Of a DNA stretch of 64,000 nucleotides, positions 36,085 to 47,535 are shown one piece after another. Within the stretch, counting starts at the first letter, position 1. Each line of letters opens with the position of its first letter. The notes beneath the pieces are model-generated. The model saw only the letters and a list, made by a program, of their open reading frames with translations. It searched no databases and was not told the origin of the DNA. Location: positions 264,077-328,076 of the forward strand of contig CAXAMN010022862.1 of the NCBI GenBank assembly GCA_963970005.1, in the 5' to 3' direction. The translations under genes were made by a program, and so were the position numbers. The DNA comes from Durusdinium trenchii. Its lineage: Eukaryota > Sar > Dinophyceae > Suessiales > Symbiodiniaceae.

Positions 36085-37075
36085 ATGCAGCAACAGAGTG
36101 CATTCTCTGTGACCGGCCACGACAGCGGCATTCGCTGCCACCCGGTTCTGTTGCAGATCTCATCGATCACTTTCTGCAAGTTCCTTGTCGCCTGCAGCAA
36201 CCTTTATAGCGGATGGCGAGCAGGACACAGGCCAATGCCACAGATCGCAGAGCGTTGCGCCAGAACTGGCAGAAAGAGCGGACAGCCACCCACTGCAAGT
36301 AGTCGAGACACTGGATTATAGGGTTTCAAGAACTAGTCTCGAGTGCCATCCACCCAAAGTTCGCCGATCCGGTGCAGCAGCACCTTCATATTGAGGCCCT
36401 GATCCGGAAACAAATACATGGGCTTTGCTGCAATTGCTCTTGACCATTTTGTCAAATTTTCCCGGCTGATCCGTTGCCACGCAGCCTGAGTTCCTGAAAA
36501 GCCCAAAGCGCCAGCCGTTGTGACTGGCCGCTTTCCAAGCCATGGATTATTCAGCGAGGTTGAGGACCGATTCACCGATGCTCTGCAACACGGCCTGGGC
36601 GTCGGCTGATATCCCACCGTTGAAGTTCTGCTCTGAAGGAGCGAAATCACCGTCGTCACTATCAGGCTCGTATACAATGTCTGGCATCTCATCTGCTGGC
36701 TCGAGATGCTCTGCATGCGGATTCCGAGGAACACCTGCCGTCTGTCCCCACACCATGTCCGATTCGATCGTGGCCAGGTATGCGATGCACCAAGCCGGTG
36801 TTGTCCATGCCTATGTGTCATGTAGGCGGTCGCGCAGCAAGCGACAGATGCCACGGCCACCCGTACGCACCGCATATGCACAAGCCAGTGTCAGCATAGA
36901 ACCGCACAGTTCGACGGTCTCCCAGTGATGATCGTGAATCAAAATTCTGGAGGTCAAAATCAGCAGTGCAATGGCAACATACCGCATACGATGCGAGTGC
37001 GACCCGCCATGTTGCCTGCAGCCAGGCAAGGGCGGGCACGGCAGCAGGGGTGCCAGGACGCCCAGACATCATTCC
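36085..37075 (-). pseudogene. GC-richer gene-like remnant inside the AT-rich island
   Basis: A stretch of ordinary GC content. On the minus strand one frame runs from about 37029 to 36547 with a single stop near 36811. It reads HWETVELCGSMLTLACAYAV, TPAWCIAYLATIESD and then an acidic tail (PADEMPDIVYEPDSDDGDF). Downstream, other minus frames continue (for example NLQKVIDEICNRTGWQRMPL near 36100-36200). The frame breaks and isolated position suggest a broken gene or mobile-element fragment. I do not recognise the family. Confidence 0.4.
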
Positions 37076-38250
37076 AAATCAGCACAAATCCATTCAGAAT
37101 CCAACCAAAATCCATCCAGAATTAAGCTAAGCTCGGTCCCTTGTTCGAGAGGTCTGAGGCACCATACCGATAGCACATTCCTGAATATAGTGTACAGGTA
37201 TACCATACAAATTGTATTATTTTAGCATATATTTGATAAGCTATTGGATCAGATCGTATGTTTTTAGCTGGGCCCTCCTGCAAGGGTTGCAAAATTCGTG
37301 GACAAACCCACGGTAAAAACCAGGAAGGCAAACAACAAACAGTGCAAACGATCGGTAGAAAAAATTCCGGTTTTCCAGACCATGAGAACCGAACATATTC
37401 ACATTACTTTGGGAATTTTGGAAAGCAAATTGATATCGCGAATATACACCGTGCCTAGCATTACTTCGGTTATTTATGACTTCAAGATTGTGACCCCCAG
37501 AAGTAGCTGCGCCTCTGCCGGGCCACACGCAAGTGGCAAAATGGCTGCAACAACAGGATTGCTATGATAAAGAATTGAAAATCGAGCTGATTAGGGCACC
37601 ATCAATTTTGAGAAAACCCAATTCGTGCTTGCAAAGAAACTTCATTCTTTTCACAATGCTTCTGTGCAAGAAGCTGTCTCCAATTGACACATAATATTGC
37701 GCGATGTCCATGATGCTTGCAAAAAGCATCGTATAGTCTGATAATGCTAGTTTGCACGAAATTGTCTCGCATTTGCTAATAATGCCAAGACCTTTTTTTG
37801 AAGCTGCAAAAGGCAACTCGAGCAGAAGGTCATTCAGAACATGCAACAAGTGACCGGCGCAATCACAACAAATCAGAATGAATAATGCACATATGTGTAT
37901 GTTTATCAAAGATGCAGGTCGAAAATAGATCAATGCAATGATGCCAAATAAATGCAAAATCTTTCAAAGCATCAAACATATTGAAATTTTATCAATGCAG
38001 TGTTGCCACACAAATGTACTCTATCAAAGCATCAACCACAAGTATTGAACTTGCGACGCGCTCACGCATATAACTATCAAAAATAGACTATTATGGTAAG
38101 GCCGTATTCCCTTGCGCATACGTCCGAGCATTGCAACGGAAAGCGCTGGCGCACGCGTCCAAGAAATGCTCCATAAATACATAGAAACGAAATGAAAAAT
38201 GTGGACCCAGGGTCGGTCGCTATAAACAAATTCGAAATGATTCGAGGCTG
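37076..38250. other. AT-rich sequence, no gene seen
   Basis: Only short, low-complexity open frames. A phrase of the ATCAATGCA(A/G)TGATGCCA type recurs at about 37925 and 37990. Confidence 0.6.
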
Positions 38251-38257
38251 TCTTCGG

Positions 38258-38300
38258 TGGACCATGCGGAATTCGAACCCGCGACCGACGGCGTCGGAAT
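38258..38300 (-). pseudogene. tRNA-like 3' fragment (T-arm and acceptor half)
   Basis: On the minus strand, GCGGGTTCGAATTCCGC (38266-38282) forms a 5-bp T-stem with a TTCGAAT loop, followed by ATGGTCCA (38258-38265) like an acceptor strand plus discriminator. A stem CCGAC-GCC-GTCGG lies just upstream at 38285-38297. No matching GGACCAT 5' strand or D-arm is visible, so this is not a full tRNA. It could be a tRNA relic or the box-B part of a tRNA-derived SINE. Confidence 0.45.
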
Positions 38301-38341
38301 TGCTTAATGGTACATGCCCCAAGACGAAATCAACATATATT

Positions 38342-38401
38342 AAATAATTGGATTATTTCTTGTATTTAAAAATCGAAATATATAAAATAATCCAATTATT
38401 T
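38342..38401. repeat. Perfect 16-bp inverted repeat
   Basis: AAATAATTGGATTATT at 38342-38357 and its exact reverse complement at 38386-38401, with a 28-bp AT-rich spacer. A 15-bp part of the same word, AATAATTGGATTATT, occurs at 21447-21461 near the other end of the AT-rich island. Confidence 0.8.
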
Positions 38402-39170
38402 GGGAGAAGGTCCGAACCACGACGGAAGCCGTAGACCAAGACTAAATATAAAAAATCATCCAATTAGTTCGATTATTTTGCTTCAAACATCCGTATATGT
38501 TTGCTCGATCGCATCCCAATTTTAGTATTTCTAATAATATATAATTTAAAATCGATTCCATATTTCAATTTTAAAATCATATATATAATCGAATATATTT
38601 TGTTTAAAATTTAAATTATTTTTTTTATAACAATATTATATTTATTTGATTTGTATATTATAATATATAGTAATATTATAAATTCATAATATAATATTAT
38701 AGATTAAATTATTATATATTCTTTAAATATTTTATATATAACCCTAGAAGTCCAAAGACTATTTTCGGCACCACCCAAGTAAAAGAAATTCCTTTTCGAA
38801 TCACCTAAACACCATTAAAAAAAAAAAGATCTTGCATTCCCAAGGTATAATATATAAAATTCAATTATATAAATTATATTAAATTATACATAATCGAATC
38901 GATTAATTCCATTAATTAAATTAATTTTAAAATATTTCAACTATATATATATGTTTTTTTTTTTCCAATCGATTTATAAATAAAAAACATGATTTCAAAT
39001 ATATTCTTTATTTCGAATAATTGTTTATTTAGAATATATTCGAAATATTTATTTATATTTTTCAAAAATTCAAATTAAATCTTAATATATTTATAGATAA
39101 ATCTATTTGGAAATTTGAAATGGAATTCAATTGTGGCATTACCCTAAGGGGGATGATTTCAAAAATGAAC
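38402..39170. other. Extremely AT-rich sequence, no gene seen
   Basis: A/T runs and palindromic AT words only. Composition changes abruptly to GC-richer DNA at about 39170. Confidence 0.7.
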
Positions 39171-39200
39171 CAATTATATTTTTGAGGCACGGTGGGGCGC

Positions 39201-40010
39201 TTACTTCTTTTAATCCCCCCTAAGTATGTGTTTGTCTGATTTTGTCTTGCTGTCTCAGGATGCAGGGAATACATGGGTTATGTGAGAAAGTTTGACCTCA
39301 CAAATTGTAACTTACATTTTTGCTACATGCCCACTTCCCCCAGAATTTACAAGGAATTGGGGTGTCCCCCTGAGTTAGTTACATTTTTGCATACTGAAAA
39401 TCACACACCAGCGACTCCACGAAGCGCAAGCAGGGGGCAAGCAACCAGGGGATCAAACAGCATTGAATATCCTTGTTCTCCTGCACAATAGAACAGGCAG
39501 CTGTGCGAGATTAGAATGACCTCTCCTTTGTTGCGTAGCATGTGGATGATCCTCTGTTATGTTTGGGTTTCGCTTTGTTGCCTTCCTTTGGGGTCTTGAG
39601 TGGGAACATGTATGTTCCTGTTTCTTGGCAGTTTGCCCTGGGTGTGTTTCCTGTTCTTCTTTGTTGATGATGACTTAGACCAACTGCTGCTCCCTCATCT
39701 TTGCTTTCTAGCAAGGGACAAGCAAAGAGGGCAACAACATAGCAGAGATTCTGCTCTGCTATGTGTGGGCTTTGTTTTAGCGTCCTTCCTTTTGGGTCTT
39801 GCTTTGTGTGCGTGTGTCACTGTTCTTCTTTGTTGATGATGACTCTGACCAACTGCTGTTCCAACTGCTGTTCACCCCCCCCAGCCCTCCGATCTGCCGA
39901 CGCACCCTAGGGGGGGGGGTAAAATGTAAGTAAGCACGTGCCAGGCCACAACTTACATTTTTAGACCCCCTAGGGGCCCACCCTAAATGTAACTTACTTT
40001 TTTGAGGTCC
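39201..40010. repeat. Cluster of ATGTAAGT/ACTTACAT words beside C/G runs
   Basis: Words related to AAAATGTAAGTTACATTTT occur at about 39306-39320, 39378-39388, 39921-39934, 39950-39962 and 39984-40003, next to CCCCCC or GGGGGG runs. The same word recurs at 63125-63230 and 63802-63822. The arrangement suggests ends of a small DNA transposon (MITE-like), but no complete pair was proven. Confidence 0.55.
39545..39860. repeat. Imperfect tandem duplication
   Basis: Two copies (about 39553-39695 and 39754-39862) share CTCTG(T/C)TATGT, a CCTTCCTTT-GGGTCTTG segment and TTCTTCTTTGTTGATGATGA followed by CT--GACCAACTGCTG. No conserved ORF. Confidence 0.75.
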
Positions 40011-40361
40011 CCCCTCCCGGAAGTAGCTTAAGGGCGCAGGGATTATATATATATATATTGGATATTGTTTCTGGATATTTTTCGGTAAAGGATAAAACGC
40101 ATTCCGTGAATTTCGGGTTTCATTAATATAGAATTTTGTCCCCTCGCAATTTTCCCTTTGTTGTGGCCAAGCCGAGGCACCAGATCATCACAAGTTCAGC
40201 AAATTCTCTCTGTGTTCCACATTGGAGAACTCGGGCTGAGTGAAACTCGTGCAACTCAATTTTTGGCAACCCCAACATCTTCAAAAAGGGAGCCAGCCTG
40301 GACTCGGTCGGAACTCTGGACTCTATGATTGCTCAAAAACAGTATACATATGTTTCAGTTC

Positions 40362-40458
40362 TAATAGCTTCTTGACTTCTTGTTTCTACTAGTAAGGCAC
40401 TTTTTTCTACTAGTAAGGCACTTGCTACTAGTAGCGATGCACTTGTTACTACTAGCTT
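40362..40458. repeat. Minisatellite, same units as at 18166-18306
   Basis: Contains CTACTAGTAAGGCACTT twice and CTACTAGTAGCGATGCACTTG once, matching the array around the assembly gap 22 kb away. Confidence 0.85.
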
Positions 40459-41570
40459 ACAGTATACACTTGGTCTTCAGTTCTCTGGTTTACACATTTT
40501 GGAACACATGTAGCTTGATCTAGCTTGATCACATGTAAGTCCCAGTGAATCTCTTGCTCTCTTGAACTCCTGCCGTTGAAACCTACGGACCAGCACCCTC
40601 GTGAGCATCTTTTCAAGCCAAGGAACCTTGGACGGACCAGTTGGTTTGTCCAGTGCTTCAGTACCTCGCTGAAGGGCCGAGTCGAGGCAAGAAACACCAA
40701 AGCAAACGTCAGCTGGCTTACTCTCCGCAGGTCGGCAAGCAAGTCAAGCCTGTGGTTTCAAGGATTCTGACACTAATCAGGCTTCTTGCTTTTCATGCAA
40801 GTCACCAATCAGGTATCATACTCAGAATGCAATGCACAAATGCGATGAAATGCACCTGTTTGATTGACCCACATTCAGGCCACCACTCACGGCTTCTCGA
40901 GGCGTGGGCGCACTGGCTCGACTCAATTTTATCAGCTTCTCTTGCCTCACAACTTGTGTCATGCAAACAAGCATAGCATTATGGCCTCATAAGGCCATCT
41001 CTCAGGCACTGTGCAGGATTTGTCCTCTGTTCTTTAGGGTATGCTTGAAACAACTTGCGAATTGCAACCTCCGAACAAGAAGGCCAAACTCTGCCCATTG
41101 CGGCTCAGAAACCATGCTTTCATATCAAGCTCAACTCCACCTTCACGGCTTGTCAAATGTGTCTTCATCTCCTAGGAGAAGCGGGCAACGCTTCTGTAGA
41201 TCCATCTTCAACCCAAGAAGCAAACGGTTTTGACCCTTGCCAGTAGTGGACCCATCGGCACAAACAAACTAACACTCAAAGCAAACGGACTAGTTTTTGC
41301 AACTGAAGCACATCCATCCACTTCAGCTTCCATCCGTTCTTTTTGCAAATGGACTTGACCCAGTCAGCCTGTTTCGCCCTGCCAGGATTGAAGAAGCGCA
41401 AAGAGTTCCAAACATAACATTCACACTGCTACATTGCGAGGCGCATGCACATGGCCTTTTTTGACACATGGCACAATAAAGACTACAGGCCAACAAAAAA
41501 ACACAAATCCAATGACATCCTAAAAGCCGAGATCCCCAAGAGGACCACACGGTCGTGATTGCCGTGTTTA
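40459..41570. other. Presumed 3' part or downstream of the EF-hand/DUF3626-like gene
   Basis: Both strands have short open frames of 60-110 codons but none with a motif I trust. It may contain the last exons of the minus-strand gene to the right. Confidence 0.3.
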
Positions 41571-41581
41571 AATCGTGGCGT

Positions 41582-44500
41582 CCTGTGCCGCTCATTGACC
41601 ACCAGGGTGTCCACGTGCTTCTTCAGGTCGACCTCCCCATGCAACTGAGCTTCCTGGTGCCGCCCGCATGCACACCCAAAACACAGCAGCGGCAGCTTGC
41701 TCCCAACATGCCAAAAACAATGTGAATATAAATGTATATAACTCATTAGAAATCATTCTCGATACAGCAGGGAATCACATGAACATCAACCAAAAGGTCC
41801 TTTCAAAAACATCTGCAGTGTCTTCCAGTAGTATACATAGGCCAGCTTCCTTGTTTTGAGTGGAACCTGCCTTGTCTCTCAACAAAGCCTGTCTCTCTCG
41901 GAGTCTCCTTGTACATCCCCCACTTGTCAATCACATCTTCGGAATTTCCAACCTTCTCATCGCCTTTCACATCGACGCACGAAGCTATCCAATGGACGCA
42001 CGTCACGTGGATGGATCATCAATAGAGTGCAAACACATCAGCTGTGGATTTCTTTTCGGATCGACCTTAGAAATCTTAGAATCAAATCAGGCGGGTCTCC
42101 AGCTTCGTTGAGTCTACCCGCCTTTCTCTGCCACACGAATGGTCTCTTTGAGCTCCTAGAGTCATCGGATGGAACAAGCGGAATAGAAGCTAGAGCATCG
42201 GACAGAATTAACATTTTTGTATGTAAATGTAAGTTGATGGAATGCTGGGCAGAATAGTCCGAGACTAAACACAGAAACAGCTTTGAAGGCCCATGCGATA
42301 GCAAGCGGCAGTGATTTTTCCTTCCTCCACTGGGAGGTCAAAATTTGACCACACAGTCCACAGTGGGATATGGTCCTGGTGCCACCTTGGCGGAACTTAA
42401 AGTCCAACATGGTCAAACAAACAACCAGGCTCGGCAAATGCTCCTTGTCACTGTACCTTGGCTCGATCAAAACAAACACGTGCAATCAACACTTCCTCTC
42501 ATAGGCACTGGTGGATGTGGGGATATATCAAAACAGGTTTCACCCTCATCGACCAGTGCCTCAGACGAACTGGCATCATTGACTCGACGGCCACAGGGCG
42601 TCGGCCCTTGGGCCATCCGTTCTCATCAGTTCCCATGTTTCTGCACTGCTTTGAGGCGACGAGAGCGAAGGAAGTCGGGTGGATTCCCCACAAAATCTTC
42701 GACCCACTGCCAAGCACTCGGTTGAGATCATATTCCTATAATGCTTGTGATGAACAAGTGCCCATGCCAGTAACGATTCCACGTAGCAGTTCTCAAGGGT
42801 TTTGCAATTCATAACTAAACAATACGAAGCATTCCTTATGCTTGTGCGTCAAACTCTTGATTCTTTGACCCACAGTGGTCAACATGCTAAGCTCACTGCT
42901 CGAGCAACACGTGGGCATAGTAGTCCAGCACTGCAAGCCTCGAACACAAAAGAATACTCACCCCAACTGACATGTTGCACGCAGCAAGAAATATCATAGC
43001 ATGTAGTACTCGAAGCATGCCTCCCAAATGAAGGGGTTCACAACACTTTACCAAGTTAAATGCTAAGTTTTTCCACCGTATCAACTTTTTTTAATCATAC
43101 TATACAGCAAGCACGCATTAAAAGTCTTGGTGCCAGGCCTAAGAGAAACACAAAGAGATCTAGGTGAAAAACAACATTCCCTGAATGCTTCATTACCCTG
43201 TGCGCCCATCGATTCTCGTCTACAGTCGGCGGCCTCCGTGCTGGCAAATTCGCGGAGTCTTGAGGTGACAACGTGCAACGCAGGCGCACATCCTTTAGGA
43301 CAATGTAAGAATCTCCTTGGTGCTTTGGTCATCTTTGTGCTCAAGACATTTCTCAATGTTTTCCTCACAAAAACGAAGCAAACGGGACCAGGGGAGTCAA
43401 ACTTGCATCCAGGCAGCCATATTGCTTGGCTCCAACAACTCCTCTATGATCATTCCAAATGTTTTGCACTCCGTACTTTGGCCTCTCAAACGCATGTGCG
43501 CCATCATAAGCCGTTCCAAAAAGGCCTCAGCAACAGTTCATGTGCCCATACCATGCATGACTTTGATGATCGATCATCTCAACCGTGTGCTAAAGATATA
43601 TCTTCCTTCCACCCGTGCTTTCACTTTCCGCTGAGACTTGTCATTGGCTTTTCTCAAGAGAATCTGTCCTGGTCCTAATCATGATCACCTGATGAAGTTT
43701 TTCGTCGCTTTTGCCTTCTCTTCCGACTTTTCACCGTGGCACCTCGTTCCCACTTTTCACGGGCTGAGGTCTTCAAAAGCCCACCCGACGTGTTGGTCTC
43801 AAATTGGTTGCGGTAGTGGGAGTCCTGGCAGCTTGGCAAACTTTTGCGAAGGCTAAGCGCTCCCAACATAGGGGATGCAACCGACTTGGCGCCATCCAGG
43901 ACTCGCGGAACATACACCAAGGGCTTGTAAGGGCACCATGGAGTTTTGATTTCTCTTCGGTTGTCCTCCACGAAGAATTTTCCCACCTGGCGGCATGATC
44001 AAGCCTCAAACCCCAAAACTAATGCTTCCAGGGGCAATAATCGACCTGGTCACGCTCGTAGGGAAACGGCCAAACGAACAAAAATGACAAATAACCTCGA
44101 ATGACATTAGATCCCCTATTGACCTATTGGTGTCCTTCTTGAGCAGGCCCGTAGGGCCGCAGGGATATGAAGTTGCAGCACTGTACCATGTACTGGAACA
44201 TGATAACATGATTGTGATGTTGAATTTCCTTGAGAACATGTTGGGCTTTGCAGTGGGATAGGTGTATCTGTATCTACGCTGCCGACCACCATGGCCTTGT
44301 CTAAGTTGATGTGTACAATGATGGGGGCCAGCTCCCGGATCCAAGCCAACACCATGTGGAGATCGGTGTCGGTGTACCCAAGCTTCTTCACACCTCACAT
44401 GTGAGGTGTAAGCACCATGGCAGCACGGTCACAGCTGGCCGCCACCTGCTGTGCCAAGATGCGCTCTTGTAGCTGTGGTAGCGCTCGGATGTGATTCTCC

Positions 44501-46961
44501 TCCGCCAAATGCCGGATGTGGCGAATCGCAGCCTGGCGCGATTCGGCGATTCGCAGGCGATTCGAGTGAGTCCGGAGAAACGAAGCTTCAACACGCTACA
44601 AGTGCCCCCCAAAAATTATCTTCATATGGTGGTCAATCACTATTATTTCATGATGGAATGGCCATGGTTTGGACAGCATCCAAAGGGTTGTTGTATAAAA
44701 CCCCTCACACGGACCTTTAGATCAACTCCCTGGTGGTGATGGTGGTGGATGGGGGTTCGCAAGCTGCGTGGCTATCATTTCTTTCTCAGCTGCTCTACAA
44801 ACGATTATTCCATACAAGACCGACCAGATTGTGCCCGGTGGCCCACAGTGGTGGAAGAAAGGCTTTACAACCAGTTTCACTCCCAGAATAGAAGGTAGCC
44901 AGTTGACAAATAACCTTTATATCCAAATGGAGCCTTGGAAAGGGCAAAGCCAGAATGCCCAAGCTGCCATGGACGACACATAGATCTATATAATTACTTG
45001 AGCACACGCACACACACAGCACCCCCCATCATGGAATCAGTGGACAAAAGGCCCAAGTGTAAACGTGTGTGAACATAGTACAGCAGTTTGTCAGGATAAC
45101 AAGCTTTGGCAGGAATCAAGAACAGTAGAACCAGTAGGACAGTGGGATTCTGTGATAAAGTAAGCTCAGGCTTCGTTCTAGTATGTGGTTGCACGATAGT
45201 CATGCTGAACCAGTGTGAAGCCAAATTGCATCACCTTGTCAAGAAGGATAAGTAGTGTTGCAGTAGGACTTGCGGAGGCTTTTTGTGATGTCCTTTTCTG
45301 CAACCTGGCCATGGAGAGTTCCCCCGCCTGTTGGCATGGGCGCATAGCTGCCGCACTATCCTCAGAAAGAACAAGTTGCCGGGTGCTCAATGTGTAGCCA
45401 ATGAAAAAAGAACCTCCGTCGACACCTACAACTTAGTGTGATTTCCCATCAGAGTTTCGACAAGAAGTGTACGGTCTAGATATAGACCCCCAAAGAAATA
45501 GACAAGTACATCACCACAAACAAATGCATTGGAAACCGTGCCACTATCTACTTGGGGATCGCATGGGATCGCTGTACAAATGACCTTTCAATGGCACATG
45601 GCATGGAGGTCCGTCGCCTCGATCCCTGAGCTCTGCTCTTTCTTAAGGCCGTCACCAATTCGGACTCACTAGCTGTCAATCGCCAGTGAGCCTGAGCCTC
45701 TGGGGAAATGCCGCTTTCCTGACACATCCAATCTTATAGATCTTATAGCTGTTCTCTAGTGGGTCCCAAAAATGGATCAGAACGGTAGGCTTAAAAGGAT
45801 TCACACGGATTCAATCGACCAAATGAGGCCCCGGGGTTCACATCCACTCCAACCAGGTAGCGTGCAAACCATGTGCAACTGGAACACGCCCCTGGTCGTA
45901 GGTGCTTGGCATGTCCATGTTCCATCGCCTGGTCGTCCTCACTATATAATTTTTCTCGGCAGCATGAGTTCCCGTGCCTGGAGCAGGATTCTCAAGCGCT
46001 CAGGGTCGTGGGCAGAGCCTGTGAAATCTGAACGCTCCTGCAATCCGGCGACACGGGAATCATAGCAAACCCCGCCCTCCAAAAAACCTTCATGTACAAC
46101 TTCTGATCGAAAATATGGAGGCTGACACTGGCCCATTCCCACCTACTACTCGGTGACTTCCAGTCTATAGAGATTGCAAAGTTGTATTCGCAATTATTGG
46201 CAGGTCTGGATTTGCACATCTATATGGATGTATGGATGTGGTCCAAAAACTGACTAAATGAACATCCTCAGGCAAAACTGCACGGTTCAATTTGTGGATG
46301 TTCACAAAGGGTTCAAGGCTTTAAGCTATAACTGTAAGATGCTTCTGTTGTGCAACCCACATGCCGACCCAGCGACAAGCTTCAATCCCCATCTCGGCTG
46401 TGAACGTATGCAACCTCATTTGCCCGCACATGTATGCTGCGTCAATGCCTACAATATACTACATACACAGTATATCTATTCACTTGTTTGCTTAACTTGT
46501 TGGATCACCAGTATCTGTCCTGGATCTGCTTCCTCCTAACCTCGAAAAGCTTGCTGCTGCCGCCTGAGGATGGGTTCAACTGGTTCAAAGTCCAAATGGG
46601 ACGAAGGCAAAGCAAACAACTGAATCCTTCACTGGTGGGAAGAGCATGGAAGAACTGCTTACTTTTATGTCCCCACTGGGGTGAGAGACAACTGCAGCCG
46701 AAGCCTAGCTTGCCAACATAGTGGAGGAACTCATCGAATGATACACATCCGTCTCCATCTTTGTCCTGCACGTTCCGAGGCGCCACCAACGTGTGGTAAA
46801 TAATGTGACTCAAAAAAATCTTCCTGGTGATCTAAAAGTCTCAAACTTTCTGGGGATTGAAGAGACCCCAGTCCAGGACTTTGGTAATCTTGGCCACGTC
46901 ATCTTGCGAATCAGGAAATCCCAAGTAGTCCAGCATGAACTGCACCTGCGCCAGGTTGGAA
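41582..46961 (-). CDS. EF-hand plus DUF3626-like protein gene, multi-exon
   Basis: Exons from 5' to 3' on the minus strand: 46847-46961 (SNLAQVQFMLDYLGFPDSQD, DVAKITKVLD); 46714-46765 with a calcium-binding EF-hand loop DKDGDGCVSFDE (46730-46765) then FLHYVG; 46520-46563 (GSSKLFEVRRKQIQ); 44296-44391 (KKLGYTDTDLHMVLAWIREL, APIIVHINLDK); 43744-43824 (DSHYRNQFETNTSGGLLKTS); 43418-43525 (LFGTAYDGAHAFERPKYGVQ, NIWNDHRGVVGAKQYG); about 43242-43312 (DSYIVLKDVRLRCTLSPQDS); 42899-42929 (LDYYAHVLLE); 41582-41660 (QLHGEVDLKKHVDTLVVNER). The HYRNQFET, RPKYG and LRCTLSPxDSAN motifs in this order match a DUF3626-like domain that I associate with dinoflagellate proteins. Function is unknown; the EF-hand suggests calcium control. 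Exons between 44400 and 46500 are unresolved. Several introns appear to be GC-AG. Confidence 0.72.
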
Positions 46962-47077
46962 CTGGGACAGTCTTGTGTGCAATTGTACATGGAGGAGACA
47001 ACGGCCCCTGCATGCTACAAGGTCTACAAGATCCTAGTTACTGGTTTTGCCATATCGCCCGAAACGGGGCTGCCATC

Positions 47078-47360
47078 TCACCTCCAACAATTGTTGTCGA
47101 TCCTGCAAATAGAGTCCACAAATTTATACAAGTTCTGATTGGCCACTGATCTGGTCAAATCAGTTGTGTATGCTGTCTGCCTGATCAGTGACAAGCCCAA
47201 ACTCTCCAGATCAGTGCGGAAGCGCTGGTATTGGCCCGTATCTTGGGAGAGAACCGAACGTGCGGTCCGTCCTGAACATGCAAACGTCCTCGCCTCCTCG
47301 CAAGTATTGTAATATAGGATATATATATATATACATATATATATAGAGGTTCCCAACCAA
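47078..47360 (-). CDS. Exon-like segment, possibly 5' part of the EF-hand gene
   Basis: A minus frame reads LSQDTGQYQRFRTDLESLGL then SVANQNLYKFVDSICRIDNN. It lies just upstream of the first clear exon of the EF-hand/DUF3626-like gene on the same strand and spacing would allow it to be part of it. It is unrecognised on its own. Confidence 0.4.
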
Positions 47361-47483
47361 ATAAACTTAACACACTAATGTCAAGCCACCCTGGGTCCTG
47401 GATCAATTTGACCCCCAAAATCATCTGGTAGTCGTTTGTGGAAAACCCTCATCTCAGCTGAAGGTGCTCACAGGTGTCTTACT

Positions 47484-47502
47484 CTCTCTCTCTCTCTCTG
47501 CG
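47484..47502. repeat. (TC)n microsatellite
   Basis: About nine TC dinucleotides, just below the Cys-rich segment. Confidence 0.9.
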
Positions 47503-47535
47503 GGGTTATCGTCTACGTTATTCTCTACTTCAGTG

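Larger units (their letters stand above)
21130..39170. other. AT-rich, gene-poor island carrying retroelements and an rRNA fragment
   Basis: Base composition drops sharply at about 21130 and recovers at about 39170. Native sequence (21130-21500, 28490-30250, 33350-36000, 37600-39150) is dominated by A/T runs such as ATATAT and AATTTAA, with almost no plausible exon. Less AT-rich inserts interrupt it. Plus-strand genes end on its left and minus-strand genes on its right. It may be a boundary between converging gene blocks, or partly an assembly join; the sequence alone cannot decide. Confidence 0.8.
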
